Shown: positions 47,450 to 55,386 of the stretch, one piece after another
How positions within the stretch are numbered: position 1 is the first letter of the stretch
Layout: the number at the start of each line of letters is the position of its first letter
Assembly: GCA_021825365.1 (NCBI GenBank)
Contig: JAKAHR010000018.1
Location: forward strand, 1-64,000
DNA length: 64,000 bases
Reading direction: 5' to 3'
Origin: Nitrospirota bacterium
GTDB lineage: Bacteria > Nitrospirota > Thermodesulfovibrionia > Thermodesulfovibrionales > UBA6898
Made by a program: the position numbers and the translations under genes
Notes under the pieces: generated by a model
What the model was told of the DNA's origin: nothing
The model's input: only the letters and a program-made list of their open reading frames with translations
Database searches by the model: none

Positions 47450-47698
47450 CTACTCCTCCAGAAGCTGCCATTCAGCATACCCGGTCTTGGGGTCAGCCAC
47501 CCGTCTGCCCCGCAGCCTCACCGAGGTCTTCACCGGGTGCGTCTTGAGGGTAATAAAGGCCCGGGTCATATTTGCCATGGCAGCTTCGGGGAAGGTGATC
47601 TCCGTCCCGTCCTGCAGGACGATTGTCGTGCGGACATGCCAGTGGCCTTCAGGGACCCCGACCGTTACCTCCCTGATATCCTCATTTCGTATCTGCAT
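47450..47698 (-). CDS. Unknown small protein
   Basis: 82 residues from the ATG at 47698, which begins 17 nt inside the end of the plsC-like gene. It has a beta-rich pattern (EVTVGVPEGHWHVRTTIVLQDGTEITFPEAAMANMTRAFITLKTH), with no membrane helix. Function unknown. Co-transcription with the acyltransferase is likely. The frame extends upstream to 47761, but that part is the antisense-free overlap with the acyltransferase and has no start context. Confidence 0.55.
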   Translation of the reverse strand: MQIRNEDIREVTVGVPEGHWHVRTTIVLQDGTEITFPEAAMANMTRAFITLKTHPVKTSVRLRGRRVADPKTGYAEWQLLEE

Positions 47699-48497
47699 CC
47701 TCTTTCTCCCACCTCTCCAGATGCTCCCTGATGAAGCGGACAACCCGCTCATGTTCATCATGCCCCCTGCCCTCTACGGCCATCGCCTCGCCAAACGCGA
47801 AATGCACCTTCTTTGAAGGGTCGATTCTTCCGATGTCCTTTATCCGGCTGCCGATGCCCCATGCGTCCGTCTTGAGAGCTATCGGGATGACCGGCACGCC
47901 TGCGCGCGACGCCAGCTTGATGCCGAGGGAGTTGAACTCCTCCGGCCTGAATGCAACAGACCGGGTGGACTGGGGAAAGATGATGACGGATATCCCCGAG
48001 GAGAGCCTCCGGGCCCCTCCTTCAAGGACGGCCCTGAGGTCTTCGCGCGGGTTTACCCTCCCCACAACGATCGGATCGCGCGAGCGCATCACCGGCCCGA
48101 AGACCGGATGGGTGAGGAGGCTGTCCTTCACCACAAAAGCGACCGGCCGCACCGGTTGTATGACACCGGGCAGGACGAAGGTCTCAAGCGTGCTCATATG
48201 ATTACCGATGAGTACCACGGGACCCGCGGTCTTTCTGATATGGTCCATCCCGGTCATCTCAACCGTGATGCCGACATTCTCGATTGCATGGAGGATATCG
48301 ATGCTGCTCGAAACCCATTCGGCATCTCCATACTTCCCCCGGGATGCCTTCAGGGCGTTCATCGCGACAATGCCGAATACCTGGGGATAAAACGTAATCA
48401 CCGGACGCAGGAATATTCCTGAAAGGAGGGAGCGCCGGCGGTCGGGTTGTGTCCTGTACGTGTCCTGAGAAGCGATCGGCCCTATCTGAGCGCCCAC
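47682..48497 (-). CDS. PlsC-like acyltransferase with altered motifs
   Basis: 271 residues starting at GTG 48497, inside the end of cobA-hemD. The PlsC domain (about 75-235) has NHMSTLE in place of the usual NHxSxxD, and FPQSTRS where FPEGTRS is expected, so both catalytic-site motifs are off consensus. It may still acylate lysophosphatidate or another lipid such as an ornithine or lyso-lipid. One hydrophobic segment near residue 30-45 could attach it to the membrane. Confidence 0.8.
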   Translation of the reverse strand: MGAQIGPIASQDTYRTQPDRRRSLLSGIFLRPVITFYPQVFGIVAMNALKASRGKYGDAEWVSSSIDILHAIENVGITVEMTGMDHIRKTAGPVVLIGNHMSTLETFVLPGVIQPVRPVAFVVKDSLLTHPVFGPVMRSRDPIVVGRVNPREDLRAVLEGGARRLSSGISVIIFPQSTRSVAFRPEEFNSLGIKLASRAGVPVIPIALKTDAWGIGSRIKDIGRIDPSKKVHFAFGEAMAVEGRGHDEHERVVRFIREHLERWEKEDADTK

Positions 48498-50050
48498 TGC
48501 CTGATCGCCTCGACCATCGCCTCGACCGTAGCCTCTTCCGGCATGATATCCACCTTCAGTCCCGCCTTCTCGACAGCGCGCGCCGTCACCGGCCCGATGA
48601 CCGCTATCGCCGCCCTGTTCAGAAGCCCGTCCGCATCTTCGCCCATGATGTCCCTGAAGTTGTTGAAGGTGGCCGCGCTCGTGAAGGTGACGACCGTGAC
48701 CTTGCCTTCCCTGAAAAACCTGCGGAGCCTCTTGCCGTGATGTTCGGGCTTTACGGCTCGGTAGGTGACCGGGAGGTCGATCCGGCCTCCCAGCCTGCGG
48801 ACCTCCTCCGGGAATATCTCCCGTGCCTTCTCCGCCCGCGGCAGGAGAAACCGGACGCCTGCCAGGGGGCCTTTCCCGCTTCCCTTGCCGGGAGTGGATG
48901 GTGAAGACATGCTGAGGCCATATTCCTTCAGGAATGTTTCGATCAGGCCTTCCGCATTGAACTCAGCGGGGATGAGGTCCACGTGCAGCCCGAGGCCGCT
49001 CAGCTCGGCCCCTGTCTTCGTCCCGATGGCGCAGAGCCTTATCCCCCTGAGCTCGCGGATGTCGACCCCGCGGTCGCGGAGCCTGCTGAAGAAGTACCGC
49101 ACACCGTTGGCGCTGGTGAAGATGATCCACTGGTAGCTGCCGATGGCATCGATAGCAGCATCAAGACCCGCCCAGCTCTCCGGCGGCACGATCTCGACTG
49201 TCGTGAACTGTATCACCTCTGCGCCCAGCTCTTCCAGGGGCTCGAACCCGCCCGTGTGCTCACGCGTGACGATGATGCGCTGGCCGAAGAGCGGTTTGTT
49301 TTCATACCACTGAAGCTCGCCCCGGAGGTTCACCACATCACCCACCACCATGACGGCGGGAGGCTGTATGTCTTTTTCCCTCACAAGGGACGCGATGTCC
49401 TTCAGGGTGCTCACCAGGGTCTTCTGGTCCGCCCTCGTCCCCCATCGCACCACGGCAACGGGGGTGTCCGGTCTTCTGCCGTGGCGGATCAGCCTCTCGG
49501 TCAGATGGTCTATGTTCTTCACCGCCATGAGAAAAACGAGCGTGCCCACACCGGTGGCGAGCTTCGCCCAGTCGATGGATGATTCCTCTTTGGTGGTGTC
49601 CTCGTATCCGGGGATGACCGCGAAAGACGATGAATACAGCCGGTGGGTAAGCGGGATGCCGGCATAGGCGGGCGCCGCGATCGAAGAGCTCACCCCCGGG
49701 ACCACCTCGAACCGGATGCCCTCGTGCGCCAGGATCTGCGCCTCCTCCCCCCCCCTGCCGAAGACAAAGGGATCGCCGCCCTTGAGACGACAGACGATCT
49801 TCCCCTCTTTCGCCTTTTCGACGATCGCGGCGTTGATCTCGTCCTGGGTCATCGTGTGATGGCCGCCCCGCTTGCCGGCGTAGATGAACTCCGCGTCGTG
49901 GCTTATGTAGTTGAGGATCTGGGCATTCAGATGATAGTCATAGATGACTACCTCCGCCCTCTGAAGGCAGCGGAGCCCCTTGACCGTCAGAAGGCCGATG
50001 TCACCAGGGCCTGCGCCCACCAGAAAGACAATGCCTTTTCCCTTATCCAT
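48482..50050 (-). CDS. cobA-hemD: Uroporphyrinogen-III C-methyltransferase / synthase fusion
   Basis: 522 residues from the ATG at 50050. The N-terminal half (about 1-245) is a SAM-dependent uroporphyrinogen III methyltransferase with VGAGPGDIGLLTVKG and the RLKGGDPFVFGRGGEE motif; it makes precorrin-2. The C-terminal half (about 265-522) is uroporphyrinogen III synthase. Together they feed siroheme, heme d1 or cobalamin synthesis. An extended -10 box TGCTACAAT ends 9 nt before the ATG, so the leader would be only about 3 nt. Confidence 0.92.
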   Translation of the reverse strand: MDKGKGIVFLVGAGPGDIGLLTVKGLRCLQRAEVVIYDYHLNAQILNYISHDAEFIYAGKRGGHHTMTQDEINAAIVEKAKEGKIVCRLKGGDPFVFGRGGEEAQILAHEGIRFEVVPGVSSSIAAPAYAGIPLTHRLYSSSFAVIPGYEDTTKEESSIDWAKLATGVGTLVFLMAVKNIDHLTERLIRHGRRPDTPVAVVRWGTRADQKTLVSTLKDIASLVREKDIQPPAVMVVGDVVNLRGELQWYENKPLFGQRIIVTREHTGGFEPLEELGAEVIQFTTVEIVPPESWAGLDAAIDAIGSYQWIIFTSANGVRYFFSRLRDRGVDIRELRGIRLCAIGTKTGAELSGLGLHVDLIPAEFNAEGLIETFLKEYGLSMSSPSTPGKGSGKGPLAGVRFLLPRAEKAREIFPEEVRRLGGRIDLPVTYRAVKPEHHGKRLRRFFREGKVTVVTFTSAATFNNFRDIMGEDADGLLNRAAIAVIGPVTARAVEKAGLKVDIMPEEATVEAMVEAIRQWALR

Positions 50051-50059
50051 AAGGACTGT

Positions 50060-50068
50060 ATTGTAGCA
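50060..50068 (-). promoter_or_regulatory. Extended -10 promoter of cobA-hemD
   Basis: On the minus strand TG-C-TACAAT (50060-50068), with no convincing -35 box, 9 nt before the ATG at 50050. The predicted start point is about 3 nt upstream of the start codon, so the message is nearly leaderless. Confidence 0.45.
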
Positions 50069-50159
50069 CAAACACAAAAGGCTTCCGGACACGGCGGAGA
50101 CGACAGGACTGACTGTCTGAAGGCGACCCGCCCGGCAGGGGACAGCCCTGTTGCAACGG

Positions 50160-50264
50160 CTACGGCTCTGCCGGTATCACCTCGATCTCAAGACGCTTCT
50201 GACCGACCGGCTCCTCTTCGCCTTTGATCAGCCGCAATGTCCTCCGGCCTGTTTCGTCATTCAT
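50160..50264 (-). CDS. Possible 34-residue protein after the M24 peptidase
   Basis: A short open frame starting 15 nt after the M24 peptidase stop, on the same strand. It would encode 34 residues, rich in Glu, Arg and Lys, with no membrane helix (MNDETGRRTLRLIKGEEEP... then QKRLEIEVIPAEP). GGAG lies 11 nt before the ATG. I cannot assign a function, and the call rests on layout only. Confidence 0.35.
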   Translation of the reverse strand: MNDETGRRTLRLIKGEEEPVGQKRLEIEVIPAEP

Positions 50265-50279
50265 ATCATTATGCTCCGC

Positions 50280-51434
50280 TTAGAGATACGTCACCTCATC
50301 CGGCAGTCCGGTCAGCCGTTCGCTTTGCGCATCGGTCACGGCGCAGGTATTCTCGATGCCGATCGCGCCCAGTCCGGGAAAGACGAACTTCGGCTCGATC
50401 GCGATCGTCTGTCCCGCCTCCAGAGGGTTCCTGAACCCCCGGGCGAGCACAGGAAGCTCATCCAGTTCAAGCCCGACGCCATGCCCGACAAACTTTGCAG
50501 GCCCCATGAAGTACGTGCCCAGACCCGCCTGTTCAGCCATCCTGACCGCCCCCTCGTACAGCTCCTCGCAATTTGCCCCGGGGGCAAGATTGTCCTCCAG
50601 CCACGCCTGGATGGCGATCGAGATATCAAAGGCCTTTTCCATCTCTGGGGAGAGGTCCCCGAAGGTAAAGATGCGGGTCATGTCAACCATGTATCCGTCA
50701 AAGGAGCCCGCGTAGTCGACGATGATCGGAACATTCTCCCCGATGATCCCAAGGGATGACCCGTAGGGAGAGGCGATAGACAGCCCCCTTCCGGTAATCG
50801 GCCCGTCAAAGCAGCCTGGTTCCGCGGCTGATTCACCCGCAACCGCAAGTCCGACGATGTCCTGGCCAAAGGCCCGCATGCTCAACCTGCCCGAACTACC
50901 CGCCTTCCTCAGCCGGTATTCCAGTTCAGCGGCAAGGTCGATCTCCCTCATCCCCGGCCTGATGAACCCGGGTATCTGACCGAAGACCTCAGAGAGCCGC
51001 ACACCGCTCACCCCCATCTTTTCGAGTTCCCATGCCGACTTCACCGAGCGGAGTTCGCGATTGACATTCGAAATATCGGTAAACTCGCGGCCGGCCAGGA
51101 GTCCTGCGTAGAAATTGTAGTGCTGGACCGGGAGCACGTCGAAGGTAAGGCCGATCCTGCGGGCATTCCCGTCAATGACGGACGCGAACTCCCTGCTCGG
51201 AGGAAACGGCCTCACGTCGGTGACGGCGCTCTCTTTCAGCGCGCGGTCATAATTCTTCCTCACCAGAAGCAGCGGACTGCCCCCGACAGGGACCCAGAGG
51301 GCCGCATTCTGCCGGGTGCCGGCAAAATAGTAGACATCCACCGGATAGAGGATAAGGGCCCCGTCCAGCCCCAGTCCGGCAAGCCGTTGCCTGAGTCTGT
51401 CCATCCTCTGCTCGCTCTCGATCCTCGGCAGCAT
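50280..51434 (-). CDS. M24-family metallopeptidase, Xaa-Pro aminopeptidase-like
   Basis: 384 residues from the ATG at 51434. The N-terminal creatinase-like domain (about 1-135) is followed by the pita-bread catalytic domain. The five metal ligands are present: two Asp in VDYAGSFDGYMVDMTR, His in FVGHGVGLELDE, and Glu in IEPKFVFPG and IENTCAV. It probably removes N-terminal residues before proline; the exact substrate is unknown. Confidence 0.9.
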   Translation of the reverse strand: MLPRIESEQRMDRLRQRLAGLGLDGALILYPVDVYYFAGTRQNAALWVPVGGSPLLLVRKNYDRALKESAVTDVRPFPPSREFASVIDGNARRIGLTFDVLPVQHYNFYAGLLAGREFTDISNVNRELRSVKSAWELEKMGVSGVRLSEVFGQIPGFIRPGMREIDLAAELEYRLRKAGSSGRLSMRAFGQDIVGLAVAGESAAEPGCFDGPITGRGLSIASPYGSSLGIIGENVPIIVDYAGSFDGYMVDMTRIFTFGDLSPEMEKAFDISIAIQAWLEDNLAPGANCEELYEGAVRMAEQAGLGTYFMGPAKFVGHGVGLELDELPVLARGFRNPLEAGQTIAIEPKFVFPGLGAIGIENTCAVTDAQSERLTGLPDEVTYL

Positions 51435-51555
51435 GCGTCCTCCGAAACGTCTGAAATGAATTCCGGCCTCAGCGCCTGAAGCGGTCCTTTCATTGTATTT
51501 CCAACTCCCGGAAAACTGCAAGATTCCTTCGCGGACCGGGTCCGCATTCCTTGTC

Positions 51556-51585
51556 TTGACGTCCGGTCATGGGACGTGCTAATAT
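51556..51585 (+). promoter_or_regulatory. Promoter of cspA
   Basis: TTGACG (51556-51561), 18-bp spacer ending in TGC, then TAATAT (51580-51585); the TG-C-TAATAT is an extended -10 element. The predicted start near 51592 leaves a leader of about 110 nt. Confidence 0.65.
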
Positions 51586-51619
51586 AGGTGCAGAATTTTA
51601 GAAGTTTTTGCGAACACAC

Positions 51620-51651
51620 AAGGCCACAAAGACTTTTGACTTTGTGGCCTT
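51620..51651 (+). promoter_or_regulatory. Perfect 12-bp hairpin in the cspA leader
   Basis: AAGGCCACAAAG and its exact complement (51620-51631 with 51640-51651), 8-nt loop, followed by CTTTTCTT. It lies between the promoter and the ribosome site. It looks like an intrinsic terminator-type stem with a short U-rich tail, so it could be an attenuator or a temperature-responsive leader element. Confidence 0.6.
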
Positions 51652-51702
51652 CTTTTCTTGAGGCCTTCTGAGATTCATTTTACAGAGAAGGAGGTAAAAG
51701 AA

Positions 51703-51903
51703 ATGGCACAAGGCACTGTTAAGTGGTTTAACGACAGCAAAGGTTTCGGCTTCATCACCAGTGAAGACGGCGGCGATCTTTTTGTCCACCATACATCCAT
51801 TCAGGGCAACGGATTCAAGTCCCTTGCCGAAGGTGACAAGGTCAGCTTTGACATCGAAAAGGGCCCCAAGGGTCCCAAGGCTGTCAACGTTGTCAAACTC
51901 TAA
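51703..51903 (+). CDS. Cold-shock protein, CspA family
   Basis: 66 residues. A single cold-shock OB-fold domain with the RNP1 motif KGFGFITS and RNP2 motif LFVHHTSI, which bind single-stranded RNA and DNA and act as RNA chaperones. The start at 51703 has a strong GAAGGAGGT at about 8 nt. It is a single gene with its own promoter, leader hairpin and terminator. Confidence 0.96.
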   Translation: MAQGTVKWFNDSKGFGFITSEDGGDLFVHHTSIQGNGFKSLAEGDKVSFDIEKGPKGPKAVNVVKL

Positions 51904-51913
51904 TTGACTGATG

Positions 51914-51941
51914 GGGCCTCTCCTCAGGGAGAGGCCCTTTT
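51914..51941 (+). terminator. Rho-independent terminator of cspA
   Basis: GGGCCTCTCC / GGAGAGGCCC (51914-51923 with 51928-51937), 4-nt loop, followed by four T. Confidence 0.9.
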
Positions 51942-51952
51942 CATGAGGTGAC

Positions 51953-52309
51953 ATGAACAACAAGAGACATTCGGCGAGAACTGAACGGCAGCAGCAGAGG
52001 AACGACTCAGGGTCCGTGGCCCAGCATTTCCCGGATGTTTCAGAAATCGTCATCCGCATGATGTACCACCAGAAGGGGATCAAGGGGCTTCTGCGCACCT
52101 TCAACTTTTCTCCCGGCAGCTATGCCTTTTTCAGGGTTGATTGCCTCTGCAAGGAATGCACGGACGGCGGCTTCGATCTCACCCACGTGATCAACGGGAT
52201 GGTCAGGAACCATCGTGAGGCTGCCAAGGGCGAACTCTCCTGTGAAGGCTCTGCCCAGGCGAGCGACCACGCGAGCATCGCGTATGAAGTCGCGATCCAC
52301 TACTCCTAG
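51953..52309 (+). CDS. Unknown small protein after cspA
   Basis: 118 residues. It begins about 12 bp after the cspA terminator; the ATG is preceded by GAGGTGAC. It has no signal or membrane helix. The first 25 residues are charged and Gln-rich; the rest has a CLCKECTDGGFDL motif with three close Cys (about 64-69), which could bind metal but is not a known motif. Function unknown. Confidence 0.55.
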   Translation: MNNKRHSARTERQQQRNDSGSVAQHFPDVSEIVIRMMYHQKGIKGLLRTFNFSPGSYAFFRVDCLCKECTDGGFDLTHVINGMVRNHREAAKGELSCEGSAQASDHASIAYEVAIHYS

Positions 52310-52458
52310 AACACCCCCGACCCCGTACCAATCACCCTAACCTGTATCAGTCTCCTTCTCTTCGCGGCAGGAGCAACGCTCAGAGGCGGTAGTTTCGATG
52401 CAACAACAGGAAGATCCATACCTTGTCGCCGCTTCTTTCCAACCCGGGAGACCGGGGC

Positions 52459-52487
52459 AAAAAAAGAGGGGCAGGAACCCCGCCCCG
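52459..52487 (-). terminator. Terminator after the IPTL-CTERM gene
   Basis: On the minus strand GGGGC / GCCCC (52482-52486 with 52468-52472) with a loop of about 9 nt, followed within 2 nt by a T-run (A-run at 52459-52465 on the plus strand). Confidence 0.65.
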
Positions 52488-52513
52488 TGCGTATCATAAA
52501 CTCCCCTCCAGGC

Positions 52514-53209
52514 TCAGGCGGATTTGCCCTTGCGCCTGAGGGTGAAGGCAGCTCCGATTCCGGCAAAAAGCAGGAACAATACCATCCCCCACTGGCTCAT
52601 CGTCGGCACGGACGCAGGAGGCGTCGGCCCGATCTGGTCGAATATGTATAGATCCGTGACATTGATAGCATCGTCACCCCTCCGGCCGTCTACGTAGCGA
52701 AACGTGATCGCATTGCCGCTCCTGCCGACTATGCCGGTCTCGCCGTCAAAGCTGAAGTCATACCAGTGGCTCGCCGTGTTGTCCGGGGTCGGTCCGTATT
52801 TTCTGAACATGTACCCCGACAAGTCTGTCGCACCGTCAAAGGTGAGGGTGACCTCAACAGTCGTGGGGAACGGCCCGTCGCTCAGGCCGGGACAGTACAG
52901 GCTGAACTGGACCAGGCCGAAAGGATAGTCATATGCCGGGTCCTGTTCCGGCACTTCGGCCTCTGTCAAGGTCTTGGTGGGAAGGGGTATGTTCATGACA
53001 CCGGCCTAGGGAACGACTGCAGGGGCGACACCCACAAAGTAACAGTTTTCGCTCTGGTTCGTCGTGAGCGTGACATTGCCTTTTCCCGTCGCCGTTGCCA
53101 GGGTAACACTGGGATCTCCGATAAAAATCGCCTCGGCCGTGCCCGAGGCTGCCAAGACTACTCCGACGGAATAAAGACAAAAAAGTACAAAGGTGATCGT
53201 CGATTTCAT
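52514..53209 (-). pseudogene. IPTL-CTERM surface protein split by an in-frame amber codon
   Basis: One reading frame from 53209 to 52514 is interrupted only by a TAG at 53006-53008. Upstream: signal peptide and about 67 residues (MKSTITFVLFCLYSVGVVLA...). Downstream, with an ATG four codons after the stop: a domain with KYGPTPDNTASHWYDF and RRGDDAINV that resembles the 'choice-of-anchor U' type, then an IPTL-CTERM-like tail (VPTMSQWGMVLFLLFAG, RRK end) used for anchoring and sorting. Without read-through the anchor half lacks a signal peptide. Treated as a broken gene; suppression of the amber codon or a sequencing error cannot be excluded. Confidence 0.75.
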
Positions 53210-53314
53210 GCTACCCCCCCTGGATTATGTATTGGCGCGATGTGCGACCTGCCAAACAGGCCGCCGGCCGGATATTATTCTATACTATCCGGCAAATAAA
53301 GAGAACCCCTGTCC

Positions 53315-53689
53315 TCATTTCTTCTTCGGTCCCCTCCCCTTCGGCTCAACTCCGAACCGAGGGTCATTCAGCCTGATCGCCTCGACAATCCCCACCGCGG
53401 TAGCCTCAAAATCCTCGGACGCCTCCGGCAGGTAAAGCCACTTCTTCAGGACAGGATGCTGCCTCACATCCCCAAACTCCCTCCTGATCGAATCATGGAA
53501 TTGATGATCAGTCGGTATCAGCAGACCGTTCCATGGCTCCCTCCCCGAGGCCAGGGCGAGCATGAGCCTCCCGTGGAGATACACGGCCCGGCATCCGAAC
53601 ATCGACTTCTCGAGATAGCTGGGCTCTTCCCCGATGGGTTCGATGACCCACCCCAGGGGATTGGGTTTGGTCTTCTTCGGGCCGGCCAT
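53315..53689 (-). CDS. Unknown protein, possibly TfoX-like
   Basis: 124 residues from the ATG at 53689; the frame upstream to 53905 has no start context. Contains KSMFGCRAVYLHGRLMLALA (about 37-56) and HPVLKKWLYLPEASEDFEATA (about 84-104), a pattern like the N-terminal TfoX/YjbR-type fold. It ends in a basic KGRGPKKK tail. Function unknown. Confidence 0.65.
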   Translation of the reverse strand: MAGPKKTKPNPLGWVIEPIGEEPSYLEKSMFGCRAVYLHGRLMLALASGREPWNGLLIPTDHQFHDSIRREFGDVRQHPVLKKWLYLPEASEDFEATAVGIVEAIRLNDPRFGVEPKGRGPKKK

Positions 53690-53923
53690 GGTATATTTTA
53701 CCGCACCGGGTGTTATCCCGGCGGGAAGAGGACGGATTCCGGCACTGTGTCTTACAGCGGATACCGGATCTTCCGTACGGATATTGTGCACGATAGGGTA
53801 CAGAAGGGGGATGTTATCTTTATGCTTTGCACCGGCATCGCCGCGCTGTATCATGAATAGGTGCGAAAGGTGATTGGACTCTCGGCGGCTGGCCGCTGAC
53901 ATCATATAACAGGAGGAAAGACA

Positions 53924-54241
53924 ATGCGTGATACTCTGGGAAAAGCCCTTTGGGCCGTCGTGATTGCGGCCGCCATAGGCCTGGCACCTGCAAGTGCTGT
54001 CATGGCCCAGGAGAAGAAGGTTGAGATCAATACATCTTTCACCATAAGGCAGATACTGGCATCATTCACCGGGCAGCGTGTGGCGGTAAAGACGGTTGCC
54101 GGAGAATCGATCGAGGGGACGGTCACTTCCGTGGGCGACCACGTGGTCCACATATCAAGACTGTCCGGCAAAGAATTCTACGATGCCGTGGTAGTCATCG
54201 ACAGGATCAGCACGGTCGTATTCCGGGCAAGGGGGAACTAG
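53924..54241 (+). CDS. Secreted protein with an Sm-like beta-barrel
   Basis: 105 residues. A signal peptide (about 1-29, ending AVMAQ) is followed by a domain of about 60 residues (GQRVAVKTVAGESIEGTVTSVGDHVVHISRLSGKEFYD...) with the Sm1/Sm2 strand pattern of LSm proteins, ending in an IDRISTVVF strand. RNA-binding Sm folds are cytosolic, so a periplasmic version must do something else, perhaps bind protein. Strong AGGAGG ribosome site. First gene of a forward envelope cluster. Confidence 0.7.
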   Translation: MRDTLGKALWAVVIAAAIGLAPASAVMAQEKKVEINTSFTIRQILASFTGQRVAVKTVAGESIEGTVTSVGDHVVHISRLSGKEFYDAVVVIDRISTVVFRARGN

Positions 54242-54267
54242 CCTGCATTGCAGGACTGAAAGGTGCG

Positions 54268-54305
54268 GCACCCGGTCCCTCCGTCGGATGCCGGGTGCAC
54301 GGAGG
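54268..54305 (+). promoter_or_regulatory. Candidate Shine-Dalgarno sequestering switch
   Basis: Hairpin A pairs GCACCCGG (54268-54275) with CCGGGTGC (54291-54298). Its loop contains CCTCCGT (54278-54284), the exact complement of ACGGAGG (54299-54305), which holds the ribosome site of the gene at 54311. The two helices compete or interlock, so the leader can expose or hide the ribosome site. Confidence 0.55.
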
Positions 54306-54310
54306 CATTC

Positions 54311-55186
54311 ATGAAGAAATATATACTTGTCCTTCTGACGGTGACCGCGTCTCTGGTATGCCTCGGCCTGGGGTCGGCGGCCGGACAGGCTGTCTATCAT
54401 TACGGCCCCGAGAAGGTGGAACTCACCGGGGTCCTCATGCAGAAGACCTTTTACGGTCCTCCCGGCTATGGAGAGGACCCAAGGCACGACAGGAAAGAGC
54501 ATGTCTATATCCTGAGGCTGGAAAAGCCGATCAGGGTCATCGCAGCGGCCAGGGACAGCCGAAACGAAGGCCATGACAATGTCAGGGAACTGCAGGTCGA
54601 TGACAACGGGAAGATGCCGCTAAAGAGTCTCCTGAAGAAAAAGGTAAGGGTCAGGGGGTCCCTTCGATCGGCAGAGATAGGCCACGATCATACCGATGTG
54701 CTGATCACGCCGGAGCATATCGGGCAGGATAACGGCCGGGCGCCGGAGACAGCCGGCTCGCCCGAAGATATTGTCAGGAGGTATTGCAGCCTCGACGCCA
54801 GCGGGGCGAGGCTGTCGTCCGCTGCCTTCAAGGACATCTCCCCCCTTATCACCTGGAGTGAGGAACCTGGATGGGACGCATCGACGGTCATAACCGGGTT
54901 CAAAATAAGCGATGCCGCGATCAGGGGGGATGAGGCGCGTGTCACGGTACAGTACCATAAGCTGGGAGAGGATAGCGGCGGGTTCCGGAAGGAAAAAGGA
55001 ATTGAAGAGGTTGTTTTCGTCTTGGTTCGTAAGGAAAAAGGCTGGCAGATACGCGAGCCGCTCATCCATCCACATGTCGACAAAGCAGCCATGATACAAT
55101 ACTACCGCGGGCTCCAAAAGGACAGTCCGGCCCGGCGGCAGGAGCTTGAGGGCATCATAAAAAAGATCGAGGCATCGTCAAAATAG
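54311..55186 (+). CDS. Secreted protein with DUF4431-like N-terminal domain
   Basis: 291 residues from the ATG at 54311 (GGAGG at 5 nt). Signal peptide about 1-25. Residues 30-135 (KVELTGVLMQKTFYGPPGYGEDP... YILRLEKPIRV) look like the DUF4431-type domain found in secreted proteins. The C-terminal 130 residues (about 150-290) look like an NTF2-like fold. Function unknown. Its ribosome site is covered by a possible RNA switch. Confidence 0.65.
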   Translation: MKKYILVLLTVTASLVCLGLGSAAGQAVYHYGPEKVELTGVLMQKTFYGPPGYGEDPRHDRKEHVYILRLEKPIRVIAAARDSRNEGHDNVRELQVDDNGKMPLKSLLKKKVRVRGSLRSAEIGHDHTDVLITPEHIGQDNGRAPETAGSPEDIVRRYCSLDASGARLSSAAFKDISPLITWSEEPGWDASTVITGFKISDAAIRGDEARVTVQYHKLGEDSGGFRKEKGIEEVVFVLVRKEKGWQIREPLIHPHVDKAAMIQYYRGLQKDSPARRQELEGIIKKIEASSK

Positions 55187-55236
55187 AGACAGCCGGGGAG
55201 AACGGCATAAGTCCCTTGCGGTCAGGGAGAGTGGGG

Positions 55237-55386
55237 ATGCGTTCAATGCGTACATTACTGAAGATGTTCGTGCGTGTGCTTACGATGACAATAGCAGTCG
55301 CAGCCACCCCTATTTTCCTTGCGCGCTTCGTCACTGAGGGCAAAGGATTCAAAGGGCCGGACCGGTTCCATGAAAAGAATCTCTGA
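55237..55386 (+). CDS. Possible 49-residue membrane peptide
   Basis: An open frame of 49 codons starting at ATG 55237 after GGGAGAGTGGGG. One hydrophobic stretch (about 13-30, LTMTIAVAATPIFLARF) could cross the membrane. It overlaps the start of the LprI-like gene. Only layout and a ribosome-site-like sequence support it. Confidence 0.3.
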   Translation: MRSMRTLLKMFVRVLTMTIAVAATPIFLARFVTEGKGFKGPDRFHEKNL

